A stretch of 64,000 bases of DNA, taken from the NCBI RefSeq assembly GCF_017573505.1, contig NZ_JAGEOJ010000013.1, forward strand, positions 1-64,000, read 5' to 3'. Every line of letters begins with the position of its first letter. The stretch's first letter is position 1. Both the position numbers and the translations under genes were made by a program. The DNA comes from Actinomadura barringtoniae. GTDB lineage: Bacteria; Actinomycetota; Actinomycetes; Streptosporangiales; Streptosporangiaceae. The notes beneath the pieces were generated by a model. That model did not search any database and was not told the DNA's origin. It was given only the letters and a program-made list of their open reading frames with translations. This document shows, in pieces, positions 39,753 to 47,402 of the stretch.

Positions 39753-39930
39753 CGCCCATCCAGCCGCCGGAGGCCTATGACAACGGTAAACCCACTCGCG
39801 CGGGCCCGACTAGTCAACGACGAGTTCGGTTGGAGAGGACGCCGCCGGCCGATCGTTCCCACCGAAGCAGGCGTACCCGCCGACTGCGAACATTGCAGCT
39901 TCACAGCAGAACTGAACGACAAGGAACGGA

Positions 39931-40263
39931 ATGAGCGTCTCCATCTACTACACGGCCATCCGCGCGCAGTCCCTCACCGAGGCAGAGCAAGCGACCATCG
40001 CGGCCCTGATCGCCAACCACGATCCCGACCGCTTCGCGGATTCAGGCGAATCGTTCTGCGTCTACGACAACCCCCAGCCCGGCGAGGTCTTCGCAGGCTC
40101 CACCGCACTCCCCCTCAGCGAAGAAGCCGCCGAAGCCCTCTTCCACTGGACCGACCTCCTCAGCGCGATCCGCCGTGCTCTCCCCGACGCCGAGTGGAAC
40201 GTTCACGTAGAAGACCAGGACCTCCCTTGGGACGAAGGCCAACAGGCCTACACAATGGAGTGA
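39931..40263 (+). CDS. Small acidic hypothetical protein
   Basis: 110 residues, MSVSIYYTAIRAQSLTEAEQ, preceded by AAGGAA. Acidic, no membrane segment. It contains PDRFADSGESFCVYDNPQPG and EALFHWTDLLSAIRRALPDA. Not recognised. Its stop overlaps the start of the DUF1992 gene as TGATG, so the two are translated together; it sits behind the Asp/Arg-rich protein in divergent orientation. Confidence 0.75.
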   Translation: MSVSIYYTAIRAQSLTEAEQATIAALIANHDPDRFADSGESFCVYDNPQPGEVFAGSTALPLSEEAAEALFHWTDLLSAIRRALPDAEWNVHVEDQDLPWDEGQQAYTME

Positions 40264-40724
40264 TGACTGAGCGAAAGCCCCCAGGGCTCAGCTTCGAGTC
40301 CTGGATCGACGGCCAGATCCGCGAGGCGGAAGGCCGAGGCGAGTTCGCCGACCTCCCCGGCGCCGGCAAGCCCCTGCCCGACGCGGGCAAGCCGCTGGAA
40401 GAGAACTGGTGGATCAAGCAGAAGCTGGCCAGCGAAGGCCTTGCCGCGATCCCCCACCCCACCCTCGCCCTCCGCAAGGAGATCGAGGACGCCCTGGCCG
40501 CCGCGCCCGACGCCCCCACCGAACACCACGTACGCCGCCTGCTGGAGCCCATCAACGAGAAGATCGCCGTCTACCAGCGCATGCCCCCGCCAGGCCCGCT
40601 GCTCGGCCGCCGCCAGATAGACATCGACCAGGTCCTAGAAGACTGGCGCCAGTCCCACCGGCAGCCCCCGCCCAAGCCCGAGCCCCGCCCCAAACGAAGG
40701 TTCCGCCTCTTCCGCCGCCGCTAA
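40263..40724 (+). CDS. DUF1992 (DnaJ homologue subfamily C member 28-like) protein
   Basis: 153 residues from the ATG at 40263. The DUF1992 signature is clear: FESWIDGQIREAEGRGEFAD, then LPGAGKPLPD..LEENWWIKQKLASEGL and PHPTLALRKEIEDAL, followed by INEKIAVYQRMPPPGP. In eukaryotes this domain lies in DNAJC28; the bacterial proteins lack a J domain and have no assigned role. A Pro/Arg-rich tail ends the protein. Coupled to the small gene upstream; its stop codon overlaps by three bases the stop of the convergent lipase gene. Confidence 0.9.
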   Translation: MTERKPPGLSFESWIDGQIREAEGRGEFADLPGAGKPLPDAGKPLEENWWIKQKLASEGLAAIPHPTLALRKEIEDALAAAPDAPTEHHVRRLLEPINEKIAVYQRMPPPGPLLGRRQIDIDQVLEDWRQSHRQPPPKPEPRPKRRFRLFRRR

Positions 40725-41482
40725 CCACCCAGGTGAAGGGTCTTGTCGATCACGTCGACGGTCGCGGCGGAGATCTGCTCGTGCCCGGCGGCGTTGGGAT
40801 GATCGCCGTCATCGGACAGATAGCGCGTCTCGTCGTAGGCGTAGTCCGGCCCCTTGAAGGCCGCGCGCAGATCCACGTACGCCGAACCGGTGTCGTTCGC
40901 GGTCTTCTTGATGATCCCGTTCACCTGATCGGTCATCTCGTCCGCCGCACCGACGTACGCCGCCCCCTGCTCCTTGGCGTACTGACCGCCCAGCCACACG
41001 CTCCAGTAATCCAGCAGAACCACCAAAACCTGGTGCCCCGCCGTCAGCTCATGCACCCGCCGAACGATCTCGGCGAGGTTCTGCTCCAGCTTGGGGATCT
41101 GCCCCTCATAACAAGCAGTCGAATTGCCGCACGACTTGTCGTACGACACATCGTTGGCGCCCACCTCGACATCCACGGCATCGGCCCCCGCCACGTTCGC
41201 GGCCACCTTGGACTTGGAGCGCAACTGCGCGAGCACGTCAGCGCTGGTATATCCCCCAACGGCATCATTGGTCGCCGTCACCTGCCGGGTCCCAGGCACG
41301 CTCAGGGCCGTGGCGCTCAACTGCGGATAGGGCTCGCAGTTGCAGTTGGCCCCCTCCGGCACCGAATCCCCCAGGGCCACAACAGTTCGAGCCGCCTCGT
41401 GGCCGGTCCCACCGGACCCGGTCGAGCAGCCGGCAACCAAGATCGCGCACGCGACCACCCAGGCACGCGCACTAGCGCCCAT
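40721..41482 (-). CDS. SGNH/GDSL-family lipoprotein hydrolase
   Basis: 253 residues. Lipoprotein signal peptide with LVAGC (Cys-19). SGNH hydrolase blocks: block I VVALGDSVPEG (catalytic Ser-40), block II Gly in AVGGYTSADVL, block III VEVGANDVSY (Asn) and block V SDDGDHPNAAGHEQI (catalytic Asp and His). Probably a secreted, membrane-anchored esterase or lipase. Extra cysteines (in NCNCEPYPQ and SCGNSTACYE) could make two disulfides, as in Streptomyces-type SGNH lipases. Substrate unknown. Confidence 0.9.
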   Translation of the reverse strand: MGASARAWVVACAILVAGCSTGSGGTGHEAARTVVALGDSVPEGANCNCEPYPQLSATALSVPGTRQVTATNDAVGGYTSADVLAQLRSKSKVAANVAGADAVDVEVGANDVSYDKSCGNSTACYEGQIPKLEQNLAEIVRRVHELTAGHQVLVVLLDYWSVWLGGQYAKEQGAAYVGAADEMTDQVNGIIKKTANDTGSAYVDLRAAFKGPDYAYDETRYLSDDGDHPNAAGHEQISAATVDVIDKTLHLGG

Positions 41483-41522
41483 GCCCGAATTCTAAGCACA
41501 ACGCCAGAACTACCATCAGCCG

Positions 41523-42089
41523 ATGCCCGCACCCACCTTGTCCACCGAACGCCTAACACTCCGCCGCTGGCAACCAAGCGACCGCACCCCGTTCGCCGCC
41601 CTCAACGCCGACCCCGAGGTCACACAGCATTTCCCGAACGTACTGACCCGCACAGAAAGCGACGCGTTGATCGACCGCGTCGATGCGGCCATCGAAGACC
41701 GCGGTTTCGGTTTCTGGGCGCTAGAGGTCACCGCGACCGGCGAGTTCATCGGCTTCACCGGCCTGAACGTCCCGACCTTCCAAGCCCACTTCACCCCCTG
41801 CGTCGAGATCGGCTGGCGCCTCGCCCGCTCCACCTGGGGCCACGGCTACGCCACCGAAGCCGCCCACCGCGCCCTCGACTTCGGCTTCCACGACCTGGAC
41901 CTCCCCGAGATCGTGGCGTTCACCACCACGACCAACCTCCGCTCCCAGGCCGTCATGAACCGCATAGGCATGACCCACAACCCAGCCGACGACTTCGACA
42001 ACCCCGCACTAGAGGAAGGCCACCCCCTCAAACCCCACGTCCTCTACCGCCGCAAACACCCCGAGATCAGTCGGGTGTACGAGACGTGA
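41523..42089 (+). CDS. GNAT acetyltransferase, RimJ/RimL-like
   Basis: 188 residues. N-terminal STERLTLRRWQPSDRTPFAA is typical of RimJ/RimL-type N-acetyltransferases; the acetyl-CoA loop is seen in WRLARSTWGHGYATEAAHRA (Gx-GxA pattern), followed by IVAFTTTTNLRSQAVMNRIG. An all-purpose acyl donor fold acting on amines; substrate not predictable. The gene is divergent from the SGNH lipoprotein with only 40 bases between them. Stop at 42089 precedes a gene-free stretch. Confidence 0.9.
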   Translation: MPAPTLSTERLTLRRWQPSDRTPFAALNADPEVTQHFPNVLTRTESDALIDRVDAAIEDRGFGFWALEVTATGEFIGFTGLNVPTFQAHFTPCVEIGWRLARSTWGHGYATEAAHRALDFGFHDLDLPEIVAFTTTTNLRSQAVMNRIGMTHNPADDFDNPALEEGHPLKPHVLYRRKHPEISRVYET

Positions 42090-42399
42090 TCAAGGCCGCT
42101 GCCGATGACCGGCGCGTCATGATCCCTCCGAACGTCCCGCGAACCGGCACGTTCTCCGACGCGGTGTGCGAGCAGGACGGCCTGCACTGAAGCGCCGACA
42201 CCAGATCGAGTCCCCGTTCCCCGGCCCTGGTGCGGATACCGCTAAGCCACAGGTGGATAGATGACGCGCTGGGCGACTGGCGTGATGAGGGCTCCGGTTT
42301 TGGCCGGGGCCTTCGCCTTTTGCTGGGGCGACCTGCGGAATGCTCTCAGTCTCATCCCGCGAATATCCGCGACCCGTGGGGACGATCTTCCGAACGAGG
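42090..42399. other. Gene-free stretch before the tRNA-Tyr terminator
   Basis: About 310 bases with no supported gene on either strand. Slightly lower GC than its surroundings near 42340-42400. No repeat or promoter of note seen. Confidence 0.5.
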
Positions 42400-42434
42400 A
42401 CGGCCCCTGACCGTTTGCACAGGTCAGGGGCCGT
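42400..42434 (-). terminator. Terminator of tRNA-Tyr
   Basis: Perfect 13-bp stem ACGGCCCCTGACC (42400-42412) with GGTCAGGGGCCGT (42422-42434) and a 9-base loop, starting 12 bases past the 3' end of tRNA-Tyr on the minus strand. Confidence 0.82.
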
Positions 42435-42445
42435 TCTGCGTGGTG

Positions 42446-42527
42446 TGGCGGGTGCAGGGTTCGAACCTGCGTAGGCTAAGCCGACGGATTTACAGTCCGC
42501 TCCCATTGGCCACTCGGGCAACCCGCC
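42446..42527 (-). tRNA. tRNA-Tyr (GTA anticodon)
   Basis: Minus-strand 82-base class II tRNA: acceptor GGCGGGT/ACCCGCC with discriminator A, anticodon loop CTGTAAA with anticodon GTA, a long variable arm (CGGCTTAGCCTACG) and T arm GCAGG-TTCGAAC-CCTGC. The long variable arm with GTA marks tyrosine in bacteria. CCA not encoded. Confidence 0.97.
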
Positions 42528-42645
42528 GTGGCGTCGCTCTCGCGACGGCACTGGAAAGAATAGCGGACGGCGGTAGTGGTTGTGACATCGGCTTGGGGGC
42601 GTCTGGTCGCTACGCTGATCCGACACCGTGGCAAGAAGGACTGTG

Positions 42646-43134
42646 ATGGCTGACTCATCGTTCGACATCGTGAGCAAGCTCGACCGGCAGGAGGTCGACA
42701 ACGCGCTCAACCAGGCGACCAAGGAGGTCGCCAACCGGTTCGACTTCCGGAACGTGGACGCGGGGATCAAGTGGTCCGGGGAGACCATCGAGATCCAGGC
42801 GAACACCGAGGAGCGGGCCAACGCCGTTCTGGACGTACTGAGGGACAAGCTCGTCAAGCGGAGCATCTCGCTGAAGGCCATCGACGCCGGAGAGCCCAGG
42901 CTGTCGGGGAAGGTCTACAAGATCGGCGTCTCGCTGAAGGAGGGCATCTCCCAGGAGGACGCCAAGAAGATCGGGAAGATGATCCGGGACGAGGGGCCGA
43001 AGGGGATCAAGGCCCAGATCCAGGGTGACGAGCTGCGGGTGAGCTCGAAGAAGAAGGACGACCTTCAGGACGTCATCGCGCTGCTCAAGGGCAAGGACCT
43101 GGACGTCGCGCTGCAGTTCGTGAACTACCGGTGA
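42646..43134 (+). CDS. yajQ: YajQ family nucleotide-binding protein (UPF0234)
   Basis: 162 residues from the ATG at 42646 (MADSSFDIVSKLDRQEVDNA), with AAGAAGGA upstream. Family blocks: ALNQATKEVANRFDFRNVDA, LVKRSISLKAIDAGEPRLSG, VYKIGVSLKEGISQEDAKKI and GPKGIKAQIQGDELRVSSKK. Members have two RNA-binding-like (ferredoxin) subdomains and bind nucleotides; in Xanthomonas a member binds cyclic di-GMP. The exact role in actinobacteria is unknown. Stands alone, followed by a strong palindromic terminator. Confidence 0.95.
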   Translation: MADSSFDIVSKLDRQEVDNALNQATKEVANRFDFRNVDAGIKWSGETIEIQANTEERANAVLDVLRDKLVKRSISLKAIDAGEPRLSGKVYKIGVSLKEGISQEDAKKIGKMIRDEGPKGIKAQIQGDELRVSSKKKDDLQDVIALLKGKDLDVALQFVNYR

Positions 43135-43140
43135 CGAGTA

Positions 43141-43174
43141 GGCCGGCGCGCCAGGGGGGTTTGGCGCGCCGGCC
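43141..43174. terminator. Terminator after yajQ
   Basis: Perfect 13-bp stem GGCCGGCGCGCCA (43141-43153) with TGGCGCGCCGGCC (43162-43174) and an 8-base loop, immediately after the yajQ stop. A further copy of GGCGCGCCGGCC at 43189-43200 and a related GGCGCCCGGCGCGCCC at 43217-43232 could form alternative pairings. Confidence 0.82.
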
Positions 43175-43346
43175 CGGTCTCAGCAAAGGGCGCGCCGGCC
43201 ATCTTCCCCCGCAGAAGGCGCCCGGCGCGCCCGCACTTTGTATGACGGGGCAAGTGCCCAAGAGGTTCGGAAAGTTTTCAGTCGGCTCGGCGAGCGTGTT
43301 CGGCGCCCTATCTCGCCCCTGGTGCCCGGGGCGTGGGCTTGCCTGC

Positions 43347-44201
43347 TCAGCGGTGGCCGGCCATGCGCTCGAGGCGGGCGATGCGCTCGGCGGTGGGCGG
43401 GTGGGTGGAGAAGAGCTTGCCCATGCCGGCGCCGCGGAACGGGTTGGCGATCATGAGGGAGCTCGTCGTGGCGAGCTCGGGGTCCTGGGGCAGGGGCATG
43501 GCCTGGGTGCCGGCCTCGATCTTGCGGAGGGCGCTGGCGAGGGCGAGCGGGTCGCCGGTCAGCTGGGCGCCGGACGCGTCGGCCTGGAACTCGCGGGTGC
43601 GGCTGATGGCCATCTGGACGACCGCGGCGGCGATGGGGCCGAGGACCAGCATGAGGAGCGCGCCGATGATGCCGGGGCCGTCGTCGTCCTCGGAACGGCC
43701 GATCGGCAGGAAGATCGCCAGGTGGGACAGGTAGGTGATCACCGTCGCGATCGCGGCCGCGACGGAGGAGATGAGGATGTCGCGGTTATAGACGTGCGAC
43801 AGCTCGTGGCCGAGGACGGCGCGCAGCTCGCGTTCGTCCAGCATGCGCAGGATGCCGCGCGTGCAGCAGACCGCGGCGTTGCGCGGGTTGCGGCCGGTGG
43901 CGAACGCGTTGGGCTGCATCGTCTCGGAGATGTAGAGCCGCGGCATCGGCTGGCGTGAGGAGGTCGCGAGCTCGCGGACCAGCCGGTAGAGCACGGGGGC
44001 CTCGACCTCGCCGACCGGGTGGGCGCGCATCGACCGCAGTGCGATCTTGTCGCTGAAGAAGTAGGCGACACCGTTGGTGCCGAGCGCGATGACCAGGGCG
44101 ATGAACAGCCCGGCGCTACCGCCGAGCACCCAGCCCACCGCGAGCATCAATGCCGACAGCGCCGCTATCAGAGCCGCCGTCTTGACGCCGTTGAACTGCA
44201 C
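43347..44201 (-). CDS. htpX: HtpX family membrane zinc metalloprotease
   Basis: M48B protease of 284 residues from a GTG at 44201 (MQFNGVKTAALIAALSALML) behind GGGAGG. Two N-terminal membrane segments (~8-25, ~30-50), zinc-binding HELSH at 132-136, two more hydrophobic segments (~145-165, ~180-200), and the third zinc ligand region SRTREFQADASGAQLTG. Degrades misfolded membrane proteins in the family. It follows nuoN on the same strand after 68 bases, so it may be transcribed with, and serve quality control of, the complex I-like membrane arm. From memory the same neighbourhood occurs in Streptomyces. Confidence 0.95.
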   Translation of the reverse strand: MQFNGVKTAALIAALSALMLAVGWVLGGSAGLFIALVIALGTNGVAYFFSDKIALRSMRAHPVGEVEAPVLYRLVRELATSSRQPMPRLYISETMQPNAFATGRNPRNAAVCCTRGILRMLDERELRAVLGHELSHVYNRDILISSVAAAIATVITYLSHLAIFLPIGRSEDDDGPGIIGALLMLVLGPIAAAVVQMAISRTREFQADASGAQLTGDPLALASALRKIEAGTQAMPLPQDPELATTSSLMIANPFRGAGMGKLFSTHPPTAERIARLERMAGHR

Positions 44202-44269
44202 TTGCGCCTGCCTCCCGTCGCCCCTATTGACACACTGCACAACGGGTTGACCTGGCGATATGTTCCCTC

Positions 44270-45859
44270 TTAGGTGACCGACGAGACGGCCTGCAGTACG
44301 AGCTGGGGCGCGACCGACAGCACCACCGCACCGGCGGCCGTGGCGGCGATGGCCGAACGTACCGCGAGACCTGGCGGGAGTTCGGCCGCCCTTCCGGCGG
44401 ACCGCAGACCGGTTGCTCCGGCGGGAGCGGTGAAGAGGCGGGCGGCCCAGGCCAGGTAGTAGTAGAGGCCGATGACGGTGTTGACGGCCATGATGACGGC
44501 CAGCCAGGTGACGTCGCCGGCGACGGTCGCGCGGAACACCACGACCTTGGCGAACAGGCCCATCACGCCGGGCGGCAGCCCGGCGAGGCAGATGAGGAAG
44601 AACGCGAGGGCGGCGGCGGTGAGCGGGCTCGTACGGGCGAGGCCGCGAAAGTCGTCGAGGGTGTCCCAGCGCCGCCCCGACTCGTACTCCGCGAAGCCGC
44701 GCGCCATCCGCTGGCTGACGGCGATGACCACGGCGAACGCGCCCAGGTTCATCACCGCGTACAGCGCGACGTACGCCGTGGTGGCGGCGACCGCCTCGGG
44801 GAGGCGCTTCTCGCCGACCGCCAGCGGCGCGAGCATGTAGCCCGACTGCGCGATCGACGACCAGGCCAGCAGCCTGATCGCGGTGCGCTGGCGGAGTGCC
44901 ATCAGGTTGCCGAGCGTCATCGTGACGGCGGCGAGGATACCGATCAGCGGGCCCCAGACGTCGCCGTACGCGGGGAACCCGAGCGCCAGGACGATCGCCA
45001 GGCCCGCGAACCCGGCCGCCTTCGACACGACCGACAGGAACGCGGCGACCGGCAGCGGCGCGCCCTGGTAGACGTCCGGCGCCCAGAAGTGGAACGGCAC
45101 CGCGGCCACCTTGAACCCGAACCCGACCAGGACGAGGACGATCCCGGCGGCGGCGACCGGCTTCAGGTCCGACGGCAGCCGCCCGTCCTGAAGCGCGAGC
45201 GCGATCCTGTCCAGGTGCATCGCGCCGGTCGCGCCGTACACCAGGCTGATCCCGAACAGCATGATGGCGGCCGACACGACCGAGACCAGGAAGAGCTTCA
45301 GCGACGCCTCGGACGCGACCCCGTCGTACCGCCGCAGCGCGACCAGCGCGAAGACCGGCAGCGACAGCGTCTCCAGCGCCACGACCAGCAGGATCAGGTC
45401 GCGCGCGGCCACGAGCGTCAGCGCGCCGATGATCGCCGACAGCAGGAGGAAGTGGTACTCCCCGACCGGCATCGAGGAGTCGGCGATCTCCTTGACCGAC
45501 AGCAGCACGACGACCACGGCCGCCGCGAGCACGATCCCCTGGAAGAGCAGCGTGAAGTCGTCGGCGACGTAGGAGCAGGAGCGCGGGCCGTTGCCGCGCA
45601 GCTGTCCGGGCAGGCAGAACGTGGCGCGCCGGTCGCCGGTCGCGAGCAGCACGACGCTGAGCAGCGCGATCGCGAGCGAGCCGCCGCTGAGCAGGCCGAT
45701 GATCCGGCGCGGGACGTCGAACGCGTCGGCCAGCAGCACGCCGAGCGCGGCCACGGCCAGGATCAGCGGCGGCGCGATCGCCGCGTAGTCGATGCCTTGG
45801 ATCATCGCGGTCGTCGCAGCGGTGGCGGTCGCGGTCATCATGGTCGCGGCGGTCATCAT
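44270..45859 (-). CDS. nuoN: Complex I membrane subunit NuoN
   Basis: Antiporter-like proton-pumping subunit, 529 residues, about 14 helices. I chose the ATG at 45859, nine bases after GGGAGG; it gives an odd Met/Thr/Ala-rich leader (MMTAATMMTATATAATTAMI) before the usual NuoN start MIQGIDYAAIAPPLILAVAA, so initiation at the later ATG (45805) is possible. Conserved parts: LVALETLSLPVFALVALRR (glutamate of TM5), FKVAAVPFHFWAPDVYQGAP (TM7-8 lysine and PDVYQGAP loop), and LSVVSKAAGFAGLAIV. Last nuo gene; htpX follows. Confidence 0.93.
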   Translation of the reverse strand: MMTAATMMTATATAATTAMIQGIDYAAIAPPLILAVAALGVLLADAFDVPRRIIGLLSGGSLAIALLSVVLLATGDRRATFCLPGQLRGNGPRSCSYVADDFTLLFQGIVLAAAVVVVLLSVKEIADSSMPVGEYHFLLLSAIIGALTLVAARDLILLVVALETLSLPVFALVALRRYDGVASEASLKLFLVSVVSAAIMLFGISLVYGATGAMHLDRIALALQDGRLPSDLKPVAAAGIVLVLVGFGFKVAAVPFHFWAPDVYQGAPLPVAAFLSVVSKAAGFAGLAIVLALGFPAYGDVWGPLIGILAAVTMTLGNLMALRQRTAIRLLAWSSIAQSGYMLAPLAVGEKRLPEAVAATTAYVALYAVMNLGAFAVVIAVSQRMARGFAEYESGRRWDTLDDFRGLARTSPLTAAALAFFLICLAGLPPGVMGLFAKVVVFRATVAGDVTWLAVIMAVNTVIGLYYYLAWAARLFTAPAGATGLRSAGRAAELPPGLAVRSAIAATAAGAVVLSVAPQLVLQAVSSVT

Positions 45860-45863
45860 GGCG

Positions 45864-47402
45864 TCAGCCACCTCCCAGGAGCGCTCGCACGGGGGCGGTG
45901 GTCACTTCGAGGAGGGTCTTGGGCCATAGGCCGACCAGCAGCGTCAGCGCGATGAGCGGCACCCACGCCATGTACTCGTACACCGAGATCCCCGCCACCC
46001 GGCCGGGGGCGCTCAGCTCGACGCCGCTCACCGGCCCGTGCGTGAGCTTGGCCAGCATGCGCAGGAAGTACGCCGCCGTGAGCACCGCGCCGAGGCCGCC
46101 TACGACCATGAACGTGACGAACGTCTCGCGGGGCAGGTCGGCATGCGGCTTGTACGCGCCGAGGAGGGCGAGCATCTCGCCCCAGAAACCGGCGAGCCCG
46201 GGAAGGCCGAGGCTGGCGATGGCGGCGAACGTGAGGATGGAGGCAAGGTGCGGCGCCTTGGTGAGCATGCCGCCGCCCAGCTTCTCCATGTCTCCCGTTC
46301 CGTAGCGTTCCTTGACCCCGCCCGCGAGGAAGAAGAGAAGCCCTGTAATTAGGCCGTGGGCGATGTTGCCGAAGAGCGCGGCGTTGATGCCTACCGGGGT
46401 GAGGGTCGCTATGCCGAGCAGGACGAAGCCCATGTGGCCCACGGACGAGTACGCGATCATCCGCTTGAGGTCGGTCTGGGCAAGGCAAGCCAGCGCCCCG
46501 TAGACGATTCCCACGACCGCGAGGAACCCGAGGTACGGCGCCCAGAACTGCGCGCCCTCAGGGGCGGCGGGGACCGCGACGCGCACGAAACCGTACGTGC
46601 CCATCTTCAGCAGTACGCCGGCCAGCAGGACAGACCCGACCGTAGGCGCCTCGGTGTGGGCGTCCGGCAGCCAGGTGTGCAACGGCCACATCGGAGCCTT
46701 GACCGCGAAGCCGAGGCCCATCAGAACGAACGCCGTGATCTGGAGATTGCGGCCGATGCCTTCGCCGTGCCGGCGGGCGAGCAGGGTCATGTCGAGCGTG
46801 TCGGCGTTCACCGCTATCAGCAGCATGCCGACCAGGAGCAGGCCTGAGCCGAGCAGGGTGTAGAGGATGAACTTGTAGGCGGCCGCGCGCCGTCCGGGGC
46901 CTCCCCAGAGCGCGATGACCACGTACATCGGGATGAGGACGACCTCGAAGAAGACGAAGAACAGGATGAGGTCGAGGGAGACGAACGTTCCGAGGAGCCC
47001 TACCTCCAGGACCAGCAGCAACCCGGTGAGCAGGCGTGCGGAGCCTCCTGTCGGCGCGGAGCCTCCTGCCGGAGCGGTCGGCGGGTGCTTGATCGTGTAG
47101 AGGAAGCACAGGAATGTCAGCAGCGCCGTCAGCACAACCAGCGGCAGCGAGATGCCGTCCAGCCCGAGGTGGAAGCGCAGGCCGATCGAGGACGCCCACG
47201 GCTTGTTGAGGCCGAGCTGCATCCGCGACGGCTCGTCGAAGTCGAAGCGGGCGAGCGCGAAGAGGGCGACGGCGAACGTCAGCCCCGAGACCACCGCCCC
47301 GTACGCGCGCACCGCCGCGTCGCCCGGCATCAGGCGTTCGGCGGGAACGAGCAGCAGCAACGCGCCCAGCAGCGGCAGTCCGACCAGCACCAGCAGCGTC
47401 AC
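45864..47402 (-). CDS. nuoM: Complex I membrane subunit NuoM
   Basis: Proton-pumping antiporter-like subunit, 512 residues from the GTG at 47402 (MTLLVLVGLPLLGALLLLVP), which overlaps the nuoL stop as GTGA. Typical blocks: FRFHLGLDGISLPLVVLTAL, LFFVFFEVVLIPMYVVIALW (TM5 Glu), FAVKAPMWPLHTWLPDAHTE then APTVGSVLLAGVLLKMGTYG (TM7 Lys, TM8 Lys) and SSVGHMGFVLLGIATL. A frame extended to 47858 reaches into nuoL and is rejected. Confidence 0.95.
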   Translation of the reverse strand: MTLLVLVGLPLLGALLLLVPAERLMPGDAAVRAYGAVVSGLTFAVALFALARFDFDEPSRMQLGLNKPWASSIGLRFHLGLDGISLPLVVLTALLTFLCFLYTIKHPPTAPAGGSAPTGGSARLLTGLLLVLEVGLLGTFVSLDLILFFVFFEVVLIPMYVVIALWGGPGRRAAAYKFILYTLLGSGLLLVGMLLIAVNADTLDMTLLARRHGEGIGRNLQITAFVLMGLGFAVKAPMWPLHTWLPDAHTEAPTVGSVLLAGVLLKMGTYGFVRVAVPAAPEGAQFWAPYLGFLAVVGIVYGALACLAQTDLKRMIAYSSVGHMGFVLLGIATLTPVGINAALFGNIAHGLITGLLFFLAGGVKERYGTGDMEKLGGGMLTKAPHLASILTFAAIASLGLPGLAGFWGEMLALLGAYKPHADLPRETFVTFMVVGGLGAVLTAAYFLRMLAKLTHGPVSGVELSAPGRVAGISVYEYMAWVPLIALTLLVGLWPKTLLEVTTAPVRALLGGG